A stretch of 57,959 bases of DNA from CAZJRB01 sp964547995. GTDB taxonomy: Bacteria; Planctomycetota; Planctomycetia; Pirellulales; Thermoguttaceae. This document shows, one piece after another, positions 46,636 through 57,000 of this stretch. The notes beneath the pieces were generated by a model. That model was not told where the DNA came from. It ran no database searches and was given only the letters and a program-made list of their open reading frames with translations. Position 1 is the stretch's first letter; every line of letters starts with the position of its first letter. The translations under genes were made by a program, and so were the position numbers. The DNA lies in the NCBI GenBank assembly GCA_964547995.1, contig CAZJRB010000033.1:1-57959 (forward strand), written 5' to 3'.

Positions 46636-49600
46636 TCATTGGTTTCCGGCCAGGCACACGACCTTGCCGTTTTTCATGGCGACGTAGAGGCGGTTGGCGG
46701 CGGCGGCCATGCCGTCGAAGACAGGGCTGCTTTCGAGTTCGCACTCGGCCAGCTTCTTGCCGTCCGCCGGTGAGAAGACCCACAACCGGCCGCCCTTCTT
46801 GCCGGCGATGGCGGCGTAAAGATCATTCGCACCCTCACCGGGCCAACCGCCAACGAACAACGTATCGCCAGCAAGAAGCATTGCCCGGGCCTGGAACGGG
46901 AGTTTTACGGTCCACCGGTGATCGGCCGGCGTCTTTCGAATTCCGGCCTTCGTGGGAAAATCGCGCCCGGGGGTCATCTTGGTATCGGGTGTGAAAGGCT
47001 TGTTTGGATCGCCGAAGAGTTGGCATCCCAGGCTCGACTTATTTGCCATTGAAGGCACAATTCCCGGCGACATGAACGTCTGAAGCCCGCAGACAAACCG
47101 GTCGTCGAACACCAGAAGCTGCCCAAACGGGCATTGCAGTTCGTGCTTGATGTACGAATTCGGGAAATCGTAGGCGTCGCCGTAACCCAGTCGCCAAAAC
47201 GTGCGATAGAACCACGAGTCGTCGGCCAGCCCCGAATGGCACATCACGTGCCTGCCGAAACCCTCTTGACGATTGAGTTCCTTGTCGAACTTGATCTGCT
47301 GAAGGTAGAGGTACTTGCCGTCGCTGACGAGAATGTCGGGCCGGACGCCCTCCATGGCGAACGTCCGGGTTTTGGCCTCGTCGGGCGGGATGAAAACCCG
47401 GGCCTCGTGCAGCTTCTTTCCCGTCGCCGGATCAACCCCGTAGAGATAGATTCCGCCGTCGAGATAGGGCGACCGCCCGGCGGCGAAATACGCGGCGCCG
47501 TCGAATACCAACACGTTGCCATGGACCGGCCAGAGCGATTCGAGTTGGTCGTCGACGATCGTCCGGCGGTCCTCCGGGGCGGCGCGAAATCGCCACACCA
47601 GTTGGCCGTCCGACGCCTTGAGACAACAGACCCAACCGTCGGTCGCCCCGAAAAGGGCCAAGCCGCGGTAGATGGTCGGGGGCGTGTCGACGCGGCCGCC
47701 GGCCGTGAACGTCCAGACTGTCTTGCCGCTTTTGGCATCCAGGGCCGTGATGCGGCGCTGGTTGACCGACGCCACGAAGACCTTGCCGCCCCAAACAACC
47801 GGCATGGTCAACTTGCCGCCGACCTCGGCTTCCCAGAGCTTTTTGGGCGACGTGCCAATGGCTTCCTTCGTCGAGCCGCTTCGCGCGACGTCGCCGCGAA
47901 ATGTTGGCCACCCGTCCGTCGAGACCTCGGAGGCCCCCACGTCGGCAGCACTGTTATAGGCAGGCCCTCGCTGTAGTTTGCCGCCGGACTTCTTCTGCTC
48001 GCCGCCTTGCTCGGAAGCCAGGGCATAAAACCCGTGAAGCATTGCCCCGGCGAAGCAGCAGCACGCGTTCGGCGGCATATAGACGAGGCCGTTGCAGGGC
48101 ATCACGCCGTACTGGCACCCGCCGCGGGCCCAGTTGTTCCGCGAATGGGCGTCGCCGGTCAGGTCGAAGAACTCCATGCCGCGTTTGTCGGAAATAATGA
48201 ACCGGTCGGTCGCCTTGTTGCGGTAGCAGCGGGGATGGTGGCCCGGGGTCAGCAGGCCGGCAATGTCGATCTTCCGCTTGATCTCGCCGGTCTTCGGGTC
48301 GCGGCCTTCCGTGGCGAACAGCCCGGCCCAGACGAGCCCGTCGGCCAGAAAGACGTCGGCCGGGGCGTGGAAATCCGTCGGGCAGGGGCAAGACCACAGC
48401 GGCTTGCCGCCGTCGAGCGACAGCGCGGTCAGTTTGCCTTTGTCGCTTGCCAACACGACACCCTCTTTCTCGCAGATTACCAGCGTCGGTGCGAAATGCG
48501 ACGCCCCATAGCCGGGTTTCTTACGCCTGGCGGGCTTCTTAGCAGGCGTGGCTTTCGCAGGAGTTGCCGCGTGGGCGAACGTCCACATCTCGCGGCCGGT
48601 CTTCAGGTCCAGGCACGCGACCTCGCCGCCGCGCTGAAACACTGCGCGATCGCCACCCGCAGCCAAGGTCATCGGCTGCAACTTCGCCGTCTCCGCCCCC
48701 GTTTTCTTCCAGAGAATCTTGCCGCCGTCGGTGGAAACCACCACAATCGACCGGGGGCTTCCGGCAGGGGGCACTCCGCGGCGAGACGCCTGGCCCGAGT
48801 CGGCCCCGAAATCGCACGCCACGACCAACAACACACCGTCGAGCAGCACGATTTCGTCGGCGCCCTTTGTCCCTTCATAGGTCTTCAGCTTCTTACCGGT
48901 TGCCGCGTCCAAAGCTGAAACCGGCACGTCCAACCCGAGTGTCACGTAGACCACGTCGCCGTCGGCCACGAGTCGCCTCGGCAACTGCGGCGGGCCGCTG
49001 CGGAACGGCCGAAGGTAGTTCGCCCACGTCGGGATCGGCTGCTTCCAAAGCAACACGCCGTTGAACGCGTCGCGGGCGACCAGCCGCCACTTCGGCGGGA
49101 AGTGCATCAGGCTCGGCGGGCCCTCGTCGATGATGTAAAAGACCCGCGGGCCGTCCGAGACGATCGCGCTGATGCTGGCCAACACGTCGTGGTGGCGGCC
49201 GAACATCGGACCCGCTTTCCATTGCAGCCGCCGCGGCGGGCCGACCACCGTATCGGCCGCAACCGCATTGCCGTCCGCGCCGTGCATGTAGTGGGTCCAA
49301 TCGTCGATCTCCCCCGGCCGGGGCTTGACGGTTTTCGTCCACTTGTTACCCGTCTTCAAATACGCGACTCCGCCGGGGGCCAACACCCGTTCGATTTCCT
49401 CCGTCGGAACGTTACCGAGGTCCTCCCCGACGACGAGATTGACCAGGTTGTCGACCAATGGAAGCCGCTTGCCCGTAAATTGCTCGACGGTAACCCGATC
49501 GCCCAAACCGCGCCGGCTGATGAGCTTGCGGGCGCTGGCAACATCGGCCGCGTCGGAATCCATACCGTGGACGACGTACCGCCGGTCGTCCGCCAGCGCG

Positions 49601-49773
49601 GCAGTCAGCGCCCCATCGCCACAACCGAGGTGCAGTACGAACCCGCCTTCAACGCCGGTGTTCAAGAGAATCTCCTTGGCCGGCCCGTCAGCTTCACCGG
49701 CAGTTGCTACTCGGACAGCGACAGCCTGAAACACGAGCAAGGCAATGAGGACAATAAGAGATTGACGTTTCAT
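46636..49773 (-). CDS. Secreted methyltransferase-like plus PQQ/BamB-type propeller fusion
   Basis: A 1045-residue protein with a signal peptide (about 1-25). Residues about 40-150 resemble a class I SAM methyltransferase fold: VLHLGCGDGALTAAL (motif I), MDSDAADV and a late VLAPGGVAYLK. The rest is a PQQ-like beta-propeller with repeats such as SALDAATGKKLKTYEG, LDLKTGREMWTF, LDAKSGKTVWTFTAGG and GVDPATGKKL. A KTPAKATPAKKPARRKK-like basic linker interrupts it near 405-420. Because SAM is cytoplasmic, the methyltransferase part of an exported protein may be structural. Planctomycetes encode such fusions widely; role unknown. Confidence 0.82.
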   Translation of the reverse strand: MKRQSLIVLIALLVFQAVAVRVATAGEADGPAKEILLNTGVEGGFVLHLGCGDGALTAALADDRRYVVHGMDSDAADVASARKLISRRGLGDRVTVEQFTGKRLPLVDNLVNLVVGEDLGNVPTEEIERVLAPGGVAYLKTGNKWTKTVKPRPGEIDDWTHYMHGADGNAVAADTVVGPPRRLQWKAGPMFGRHHDVLASISAIVSDGPRVFYIIDEGPPSLMHFPPKWRLVARDAFNGVLLWKQPIPTWANYLRPFRSGPPQLPRRLVADGDVVYVTLGLDVPVSALDAATGKKLKTYEGTKGADEIVLLDGVLLVVACDFGADSGQASRRGVPPAGSPRSIVVVSTDGGKILWKKTGAETAKLQPMTLAAGGDRAVFQRGGEVACLDLKTGREMWTFAHAATPAKATPAKKPARRKKPGYGASHFAPTLVICEKEGVVLASDKGKLTALSLDGGKPLWSCPCPTDFHAPADVFLADGLVWAGLFATEGRDPKTGEIKRKIDIAGLLTPGHHPRCYRNKATDRFIISDKRGMEFFDLTGDAHSRNNWARGGCQYGVMPCNGLVYMPPNACCCFAGAMLHGFYALASEQGGEQKKSGGKLQRGPAYNSAADVGASEVSTDGWPTFRGDVARSGSTKEAIGTSPKKLWEAEVGGKLTMPVVWGGKVFVASVNQRRITALDAKSGKTVWTFTAGGRVDTPPTIYRGLALFGATDGWVCCLKASDGQLVWRFRAAPEDRRTIVDDQLESLWPVHGNVLVFDGAAYFAAGRSPYLDGGIYLYGVDPATGKKLHEARVFIPPDEAKTRTFAMEGVRPDILVSDGKYLYLQQIKFDKELNRQEGFGRHVMCHSGLADDSWFYRTFWRLGYGDAYDFPNSYIKHELQCPFGQLLVFDDRFVCGLQTFMSPGIVPSMANKSSLGCQLFGDPNKPFTPDTKMTPGRDFPTKAGIRKTPADHRWTVKLPFQARAMLLAGDTLFVGGWPGEGANDLYAAIAGKKGGRLWVFSPADGKKLAECELESSPVFDGMAAAANRLYVAMKNGKVVCLAGNQ

Positions 49774-49833
49774 GGTCGTTTCTCTCAGGTTGTTGCTATG
49801 GGGTTTCTCAAGAATAAGTTCGGCATTTCACCT

Positions 49834-49917
49834 ATAAAGCCGCGACCGGTGGTCGCGCCGGCCGGGGGCGCGGTATTTTCTGGCAGCGCTTGGCGCGACC
49901 ACCGGTCGCGGCTTTAT
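49834..49917. repeat. Long inverted repeat, GCGACC family, full element
   Basis: Perfect 26-bp arms (49834-49859 and 49892-49917, beginning ATAAAGCCGCGACC) around a 32-bp centre. This is the simple, uninterrupted version of the composite elements at 20511 and 32255. The remainder of the gap to 50248 holds only the conserved leader. Confidence 0.85.
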
Positions 49918-50170
49918 GGCAAGCGAGGTTTGAAACCACCGAAGTTCATCATAGTGGTGCGTAAAGGGGTGTCAATCTTGGCCCGGCGCGGGTAACTCTC
50001 GCCTTACGGCCACGTGGATACCAAACGTTCAACTGGCCGGACTTCCCAACCCTCCGGCCCAACCGAGGGAATCGGACTCGCCGCCAGAGGGAAAGGCGGC
50101 CACCGACGCGAGATGCCATAACGTGTTTGCATATCGACACTTACGTTGATACTTCACCCTTCCTTCCGCA

Positions 50171-50280
50171 AAACCGTGTCCAATTTATTCCACTTCGGGT
50201 AATGTAGAATAAAGAAACGGCGTTTTTCCCTGAGGTAAGAGTTCACCATGTCTCATCCATCCGCTACTTGTTGCCGGTTA
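50171..50280 (+). promoter_or_regulatory. Conserved leader shared by two LamG genes (copy 1)
   Basis: GTGTCCAATTTRYTCC, a -10-like TAGAAT (50205-50210), CCCTGAGGTAARAGTT and the first about 11 codons are nearly identical to 52141-52252, although the proteins diverge quickly after that. It may hold promoter and translation signals for both genes. Confidence 0.5.
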
Positions 50281-51921
50281 TGGTCGTGGGGAATTGTTGC
50301 GTTGTGTGTTCTTCTGACGGCCGGGACGCTATCGAATGCCCAGGAGGATTTGGCGCCGGAACGACCGCCGCCAAAGGCTCCCGTCCCGGCCCAGGCCGGC
50401 CAGCAGAAGCTCCTCGACACGCTGGACGAAATCTACGAACTTCAGAAGAAGCGGACCGATGAGGAGATGGGGAAGCTCATCCGGGAAATCCTCGACTCGG
50501 CCGACGAAACCCGCGGCAAGCCGGCCGACCGGTTCGTCCTGTTGCGCAAGGCCATGGAACTCGCCGCCGAAGCCGGAGATGCCGCGCTTACGCTCGAAGT
50601 GATCGATCGCATCGCGGCCGGCTTCCAGATCGACCCGATGATCACCAAAGGCAAGATGCTCCGCACGATCGCCTCGAAGGCCAACACGGCGGACCGGATC
50701 GCCTCGCTCGTTGAAGCGTCGAACGGGTACATCGATCAGGCGGTCGCGCAGAAGCGGTTCGATTATGCCCTGAGCATCGCCACGACCGTCTACCGGGCAA
50801 CGCAGAGCGTGCAAGGCAAGGATTTCCGCAAGGACGCGCTACAGCGGCAACGCGAGGTTCAAAAGCTTCAGGCAGATCATAAAAAGCTCGCAGAGGCCCT
50901 GCGCGCGGCCGAGGCCAATCCGGCCGACGCCGAAGCCAATCTGACGGTCGGGCAATTGTACTGCTTCTCGTACGGCGATTGGCAGCGAGGTCTGTCCTAT
51001 CTGGCCAAGGGAAGCGACCCGACGTTGGCCGGCCTTGCCCGGCGGGAGCTTGCCGCCCCCCAAGAATCGACCGATCAGGTCAAACTGGGCGACACGTGGT
51101 GGAATCTGGCCGAAGGCAAGAAGGATAACGATAAGGAAGTGATGATGCGGCGGGCGGGATTCTGGTATGAAAAGGCCCAATCGGGCCCCAACATCGGTCT
51201 CACGAAAGTCAAGATCGAAAAGCGGCTGGCGGAGATTGCCAAGATTCGGTTGCCCGCCGGCGGAACACCCCGACCCGCCGGCGGGCTCACTTCCACGCTC
51301 AAGAAAGGGCTCGTTCTTCACTACTCGTTCGACAAAGACGAGGGAGAGAAGGTTACCGACAAGAGTGAAAAGGAGAACCACGGGAAAGCAAACGGCACCC
51401 AATGGGTCGACGGCGCCAGGGGACAGAAAGACGCCGCGTGTGCATTCGGCGGTAAGGGGTGGATTGACGCCGGTAGCCGCGAAACCTTGAAGATGGACGA
51501 AGCGGTCACGGTGGCCGCGTGGTTCCTTCCCGTTGCCTTTTCGTCATATCAGAACATCGTTTCCGACCACGCCGGAGGTGGATGCAACGGAAAGATTCTA
51601 AGGCTCCAAAAGAACCGAATCGAATTCATGATGGGTCCCGAAGGAAGCCCGGACGTCGGATGCGACTTGCCCGCGCCCGGCAAATGGCATCACGTTGTTG
51701 CCACGTACGACGGAACGGCCATGCGCCTCTACCTGGACGGAGCCGGGGTGGACGCAAGGCCTCACAAGTGCAAAATCCCCAAGAATCCGAACCCTTTGCT
51801 GGTCGGCAAGTCCGGCTTCCGTGAGCATTTTCGGGGGCTGATCGACGAGGTGATGGTCTACGATCGGGCCTTGACGGAAAAAGAGGTGAAACAACTCTAC
51901 AGGGCCCAAGGCGGCAAGTAA
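50248..51921 (+). CDS. Secreted LamG-domain protein (paralogue A)
   Basis: A 557-residue protein with signal peptide (MSHPSATCCRLWSWGIVALC.., to about residue 31). A long helical region (about 50-335) with EANPADAEANLTVGQLYCFS and WWNLAEGKK is of TPR-like character. A LamG/concanavalin-like jellyroll follows (about 350-555; HYSFDKDEGEKVTDKS, WHHVVATYDGTAMRLYLDG, GLIDEVMVYDRAL). LamG domains bind carbohydrate or protein outside the cell. The paralogue at 52219 has the same plan, and the kinase-like protein at 54048 carries the same LamG type. Confidence 0.85.
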   Translation: MSHPSATCCRLWSWGIVALCVLLTAGTLSNAQEDLAPERPPPKAPVPAQAGQQKLLDTLDEIYELQKKRTDEEMGKLIREILDSADETRGKPADRFVLLRKAMELAAEAGDAALTLEVIDRIAAGFQIDPMITKGKMLRTIASKANTADRIASLVEASNGYIDQAVAQKRFDYALSIATTVYRATQSVQGKDFRKDALQRQREVQKLQADHKKLAEALRAAEANPADAEANLTVGQLYCFSYGDWQRGLSYLAKGSDPTLAGLARRELAAPQESTDQVKLGDTWWNLAEGKKDNDKEVMMRRAGFWYEKAQSGPNIGLTKVKIEKRLAEIAKIRLPAGGTPRPAGGLTSTLKKGLVLHYSFDKDEGEKVTDKSEKENHGKANGTQWVDGARGQKDAACAFGGKGWIDAGSRETLKMDEAVTVAAWFLPVAFSSYQNIVSDHAGGGCNGKILRLQKNRIEFMMGPEGSPDVGCDLPAPGKWHHVVATYDGTAMRLYLDGAGVDARPHKCKIPKNPNPLLVGKSGFREHFRGLIDEVMVYDRALTEKEVKQLYRAQGGK

Positions 51922-52218
51922 GCTGACCACGCCCCGTGACAAATCGTCCGTTCGCCCTTGCCTCTTGCTTACGGTACCGCGCAACACCCACCCGCCGCGG
52001 GCGCCGCTTCCGGCGGGCGGCACCCCGCGGCGAGTCGTACGTTGCGAACCTGCTGCAAGGAAATCGCACGCCACAAAGCCGAAATGCCGTAACCCACTCG
52101 CGCGTTGCTGCTTACGTCGAAATTTAGACCCGTTTCCAGAAAACGGTGTCCAATTTGCTCCGCTCGGGGTAATAGTAGAATAGAGGTACGAAGTCTGTCC
52201 CTGCGGTAAAAGTGCACC

Positions 52219-54003
52219 ATGTCTCATCCATTTGCTACTTGTTGCCGGCTGTGGTCGGCGCGTTTCCCGGCGTTTGAGTTGGTCCTTTGCGGACTGTGTC
52301 TTATGCCGTCGGCGGTCGCTTCGGCGGCGGAAAAACACCCGATGCCTTCCGGCGACGAGCAGAAGAAAGTGCTTGACCAGATCAATGAGATATACGACCT
52401 CTCGGAGCACCGCGATGCGGCCGAGAAGGTCGAGTTGGCCGGGGAGATGATTCAACTCAGCAAGGAGTCTGCCGGGAAGCCCGCCTCACAGTTCGTCTTG
52501 CTGCGAAAGGCGGCGGAACTGGCCGACGAGGGTGGCGACGCAATGCTGATGTGCCAGGCGATCGACCTGATGAGTGCGTCGTTCGAAATCGACTCCTTGC
52601 TGGTCAAGGGAAAGATGCTCCGGCAATTCGCCGGCCGGGCGAAGGATGCGGCCTCGATCGGCACACTGGTTGCCGCTTCGCGACGCTACATCGATCAGGC
52701 GGTGGCCAAGGAACGATATGATTTCGCACTGAGCATCGCGGACGCAACCTATCGTGCGACCCAGCACGCCACCGGACGGAAGTTCAAAAAAGACGCGCTC
52801 GAGCGGCGTACGCGGATTCAGAAAATCTACACGGAGCGCAAGAAGCTCGAGAGCATGCGCGACGACCTGCAAGCCAACCCGGACGACCCCGAGGCAAATC
52901 TCTTCTTCGGCCGTTTGCACTGCTTTACCAAGGGCGACTGGCAGCGCGGGCTTCCGCACCTGGCAAAAGGCAGCGACGCCGATCTGGCGGCAATCGCCGG
53001 GCGCGACACGAGTTCCCCGCCGACCGAGCCGGACGATCAGGTTGCCCTGGCCGACGCATGGTGGAACCTTGCCGGTGGCCGAACCGATGAGCAAGAAAAA
53101 AACGCATTGAAGCTCCGCGCAGCACACTGGTATGGGAAGGCGCGAAACAGGACTGCATCGAATCTCACCCGCCTGAAGATCGACAAGCGGTTGAAGGAGG
53201 TTTCGAGCATCAAGCCCCCGCGAGGATCGCGGCCGCCGAAACCCCGTCCCGGACCGGAAACCGCCGCCCTCGCAACTCCCGAACACGCTCCTGCCGCCGG
53301 CGGTTCCACCACTGCTCCGGAAGATCTTTTCGAGGACGCTGCGCTCGTCTTGACGTTCGACCGCGCGAGCATCATCCGTCAGGAAGGCGGGCATGTGTTG
53401 AAGGACCTCAGCGGGAACGGCAACAACAGCAAGCCGGTCGGGGCCCAATGGACGCCCGACGGCAAATGCGGCGGGGCGTGCCGGTTCGACGGCACCGACG
53501 ACTACATCGACTGCGGCCACTCGGAGAGTCTGAGTATCCCCGGCCCGATGACGATCTCGATGTGGGTGAAACTGCAGAATTGGGACAACGGCGGCGGGCT
53601 CTGCACCAAGGGCGTCGGCGCCGGCGGCGAATCCTGGCTGCTTGACATGGCCGGCAAGGGGATTCGATTCATCCGCCGGCCCATCTCGGTTAACCCCTAT
53701 ACCTCCGTCACGACTAGGCAACCGATCGAGCGGGGGAAGTGGTACCATATCGTCGCGATCAGCGACGGCGAGCGGCTGCGACTGTACCAGAACCTGGCGG
53801 AGACAACCAGCAGGGAATACGCGAAGGAGTCGCTGGTCAACGATCACATCGTGTCGATCGGTTCGCGGCAGGCCCACAGCGGCCCGTACGACCTGAACCT
53901 CGCCGGAACGATCGACGAGGTGGGCATCTGGCGCCGGGCACTCTCGAAAGAGGAAGTCAAGACACTCTACGAGATGGGCCAGCGCGGCGAAAGCCTGAAG
54001 TAG
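52219..54003 (+). CDS. Secreted LamG-domain protein (paralogue B)
   Basis: A 594-residue paralogue of the preceding gene, starting MSHPFATCCRLW. Helical region about 45-330 (EANLFFGRLHCFTKGDWQRG, WWNLAGGRTDEQ), a Pro-rich linker about 335-375 and a LamG domain about 380-590 (DLSGNGNNSKPVGAQW, WYHIVAISDGERLRLYQ, GTIDEVGIWRRALSKEE). The 300-bp gap contains a repeat of the upstream leader, so this is a tandem duplication that included regulatory DNA. It is convergent with the pseudokinase gene, 44 bp away. Confidence 0.85.
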   Translation: MSHPFATCCRLWSARFPAFELVLCGLCLMPSAVASAAEKHPMPSGDEQKKVLDQINEIYDLSEHRDAAEKVELAGEMIQLSKESAGKPASQFVLLRKAAELADEGGDAMLMCQAIDLMSASFEIDSLLVKGKMLRQFAGRAKDAASIGTLVAASRRYIDQAVAKERYDFALSIADATYRATQHATGRKFKKDALERRTRIQKIYTERKKLESMRDDLQANPDDPEANLFFGRLHCFTKGDWQRGLPHLAKGSDADLAAIAGRDTSSPPTEPDDQVALADAWWNLAGGRTDEQEKNALKLRAAHWYGKARNRTASNLTRLKIDKRLKEVSSIKPPRGSRPPKPRPGPETAALATPEHAPAAGGSTTAPEDLFEDAALVLTFDRASIIRQEGGHVLKDLSGNGNNSKPVGAQWTPDGKCGGACRFDGTDDYIDCGHSESLSIPGPMTISMWVKLQNWDNGGGLCTKGVGAGGESWLLDMAGKGIRFIRRPISVNPYTSVTTRQPIERGKWYHIVAISDGERLRLYQNLAETTSREYAKESLVNDHIVSIGSRQAHSGPYDLNLAGTIDEVGIWRRALSKEEVKTLYEMGQRGESLK

Positions 54004-54047
54004 CACCGTGGGGCGGGCACTGAAAAACACGGCAGACCGACGATGTC

Positions 54048-57000
54048 TCATTCCGGAACGGTTGTTTCGGAAGGGTTTTTCTGGCCCGATTCGGGTTCCT
54101 TGAGCGGAAACGATTGCATCAGCGTGACCTGGCGTTCCTCGTCGATGACCATGTAGATGCGAAAATGGACCTTGCCGGGTTTGTCTTTGAGTTTGGCATA
54201 GAGGTCGTTCAGTCTGGAGAATTTTTCGATCTTGTTACCGATCTGCTTGAGTTTTTTATTGATTTCGCTCTTTTGGTTCCGGTCCTTCGTTCTCGCCAGT
54301 TGCGCGAGCAACCGCTGTTGCTCGGCGGTGACATCTTTGATGATTCGCGCGGCTTCCCTGGCCCGAAACAGGCCTGGCGGCCGTTGCCCCAACTGGTAGT
54401 TGATGTTGGCGGTAACGTCGACGGAGACTTTTCCCGTTCTCAGGTCGAACCCCAACCGGAGCCAGAATCTCGGGAGCGGTTCCTCTTTGTCCTTGAACGT
54501 GATTTCGCAAACGCCGCTGGGAATCAGGGGGCTGCCGGGGTTGCGTTGCGATTTGCGGAACCCGCCTTCCAGCCGGACGATTTCCAGCCGCAGGGATTCG
54601 CGTTTGGGCAAGGACTCGACCGTGTAATTGTTTCTGCTCGCTCCGGTATCGAGGTCGACGACAACGGGTTCGACCACTTGCGGCCGCGCCAGCGGCAGAA
54701 AGTGGCTCTCGCCGTCGACCGAGATACTCAAGCCACAGTTGAGCAAGGAGTTGGCCGTCTCCCGCTCCACGCCTTTGGCCCATTCGAACCCGAGCATTGG
54801 GCCCTTCCGTAAGATCCGAGCGATGGGGACCCGTTTGGCAGGCTCGCCCGTCCTGCTTTTGGATTCGAGGTACGTTCGCCATTCTTTGCCGCCCTCGACC
54901 TCTTCCATGCTGAACTTCCGCGATCCGCGAACGGCATTGTCGCCTCCGAGCAGTGTCAAGCAGACCGTTGTGTCGGGCGGCAGAATCAATTCACCCAAGA
55001 GATGGGCGCCGGCCGGTTCCGATTCCTTATCGAACCGTTTCATGTTGCCCGTTTCTGCCAGCTTGTCAAAGGGGGTCGGTTCCGGCGCGGCCACTTTCGC
55101 GACCTCCTCCGGGGTGAGTGCCCGCTTGTAGATCCGCAACTCGTCGATCTGGCCTGCGAAGTGCCGCTTCAGATGGCCGCCATGCACATTTCCAGCCCGA
55201 ACCTTCAGCGGCGCATCAAACCTGGTGGAGTCGTCTGCCGAGCCTGCTGCAATCCCATCGACATACAGGGTCATCTTGACAGGATCCTTGACCGCAAGGA
55301 CATGGTGCCATTGCCCGTCGCAATAGGTGTCGCCCGTGTAAATGTTCGTTCCGCCGCCGCTGCCGCACGGAAAACGGTGCAAAAAACGCAGAGTACCGTC
55401 CTTCAACTCCAGCAACACGGCGTGCTGATCACTGCCCTTTACCATTGAAACCATCGTACGATCGCCCTTGGCACTCGTCTTGAACCAGCAGCCGACCGAG
55501 TACTCACCGCCGGTCAGGTCGACCACATCATCCAGCGAGACGTAATCGCCGTCGCCGTCGAGTTGCAGCACGCCGCCGTGGTCCGGGTCCTCATCGACGG
55601 TTGCGTCGCCCGTGAACGTACCCTTGTGGCCCCCGATGCTGTCGGCGGCGTCCTCATCGAAGGTGAAGCGTGAAACGAGGCCCCTGGCAACGATCAGTTT
55701 ACGGGCAAGGGCAGGTGAGGCAACCGCATCGCTTGTGGCCGGGGCCGTTCCAGGGGTCCCCTCGGGCGCCGCCGCGTCCGCAGCGGGTTCTTCGGCGGCT
55801 CCCTCGCCGGCTCTGTCTTGGTCGTTTGAAGGTTTCGCGGCTGCGATCGCCTTGCCCGCACCGACCGTGTCCCGGTAGCTCACGGTGAGTTCCGAACCCG
55901 ATCGCGGCACGAGCACGACCAAATACATGCCGCAATTGCCGCTTGTTCCGTTGTTGCCGCCGAGCGTGACGGTTCCGGCCGGAAAGTCCTTCTTCAGCAA
56001 GTTGAGTTTGAGGTTCAACTCGGCGCCGGGCCCGACGAGATCCTCGCCCGTCTCGGTGAAGTCGCTCAGCCACGAGGGCCGACGGTCTTTCAGCCTGTCA
56101 TCGTGCCCTACGTACACGGTTGCATCGGTATTGATTGCGAAACTGAGAAGTGCGGTCCCCGTGCTGCGTTTGTCGTCGTTGGTCGTTTGGAGATAGGTGG
56201 CGTCTTCCAGTGACGATGGCACGGAGGTCAGCGTGTAAGGCCGATCGATGTATGGCATTGCCCCGGCGCGGAGTCCGTGCGGGATGATCCGGTAGCGGAC
56301 GTTCATGCCGTTGGGCACCGGCACCGGCAACGGCCCCAGCACCGCCGCCGCCACCGCGGCGGGTAAAGGGGTGTCGGGTTTTTTGTCGGGCTTCGGAGAT
56401 TCGCCGGTTTCGGGCACGGATTGACCGTCTTTCTGATTGTTCACAGTCAGCCAATCCTCGGGATCGCGATTGTTTTCGCCGGAATCGGACGAACTGAGCA
56501 TGTGCGGAACCAGTATCGCCAGCAGCACGAGCAGCCCTGTGGCAACCACGCCGGCGGCAATCATCTTCTGTGGCGAGTCGAAGAGCCCGGATTTCTTTCT
56601 CGCGGTAGTCCTCCTGCCGTTGGAACTCTGTCCTTGGCCGGCCCGAACCGAGGGCAACGCGGCTCCCGCGGCGGCCGCCGCCGGCAACGGCTCCGCCTTT
56701 TTCAACGGCGCCGCCGGTTTTGCCTTGCGTCGCGGGGCCGGGAACTCTGCAAGGGCCTTGGCCGCCTCTGCCGCGGATGGATACCGTTCATCCGGCTTCT
56801 TGGCCATCATCTTCTCGCAGACCTTGACCAGCTTCTCAGGCACCCCGGACCGCAGCTTGCCGATCCCCTCCGGCTGCATCGACCGGTGCTTCATCAGCTT
56901 TTCGTGCAGCATTCCCTCGGGAAACGGCGGCCGGCCGGTCAGAAGATAATAAAGCGTACACCCCAGCGCGTAGATGTCGGCACGGCGGTCGAAATCTTTG

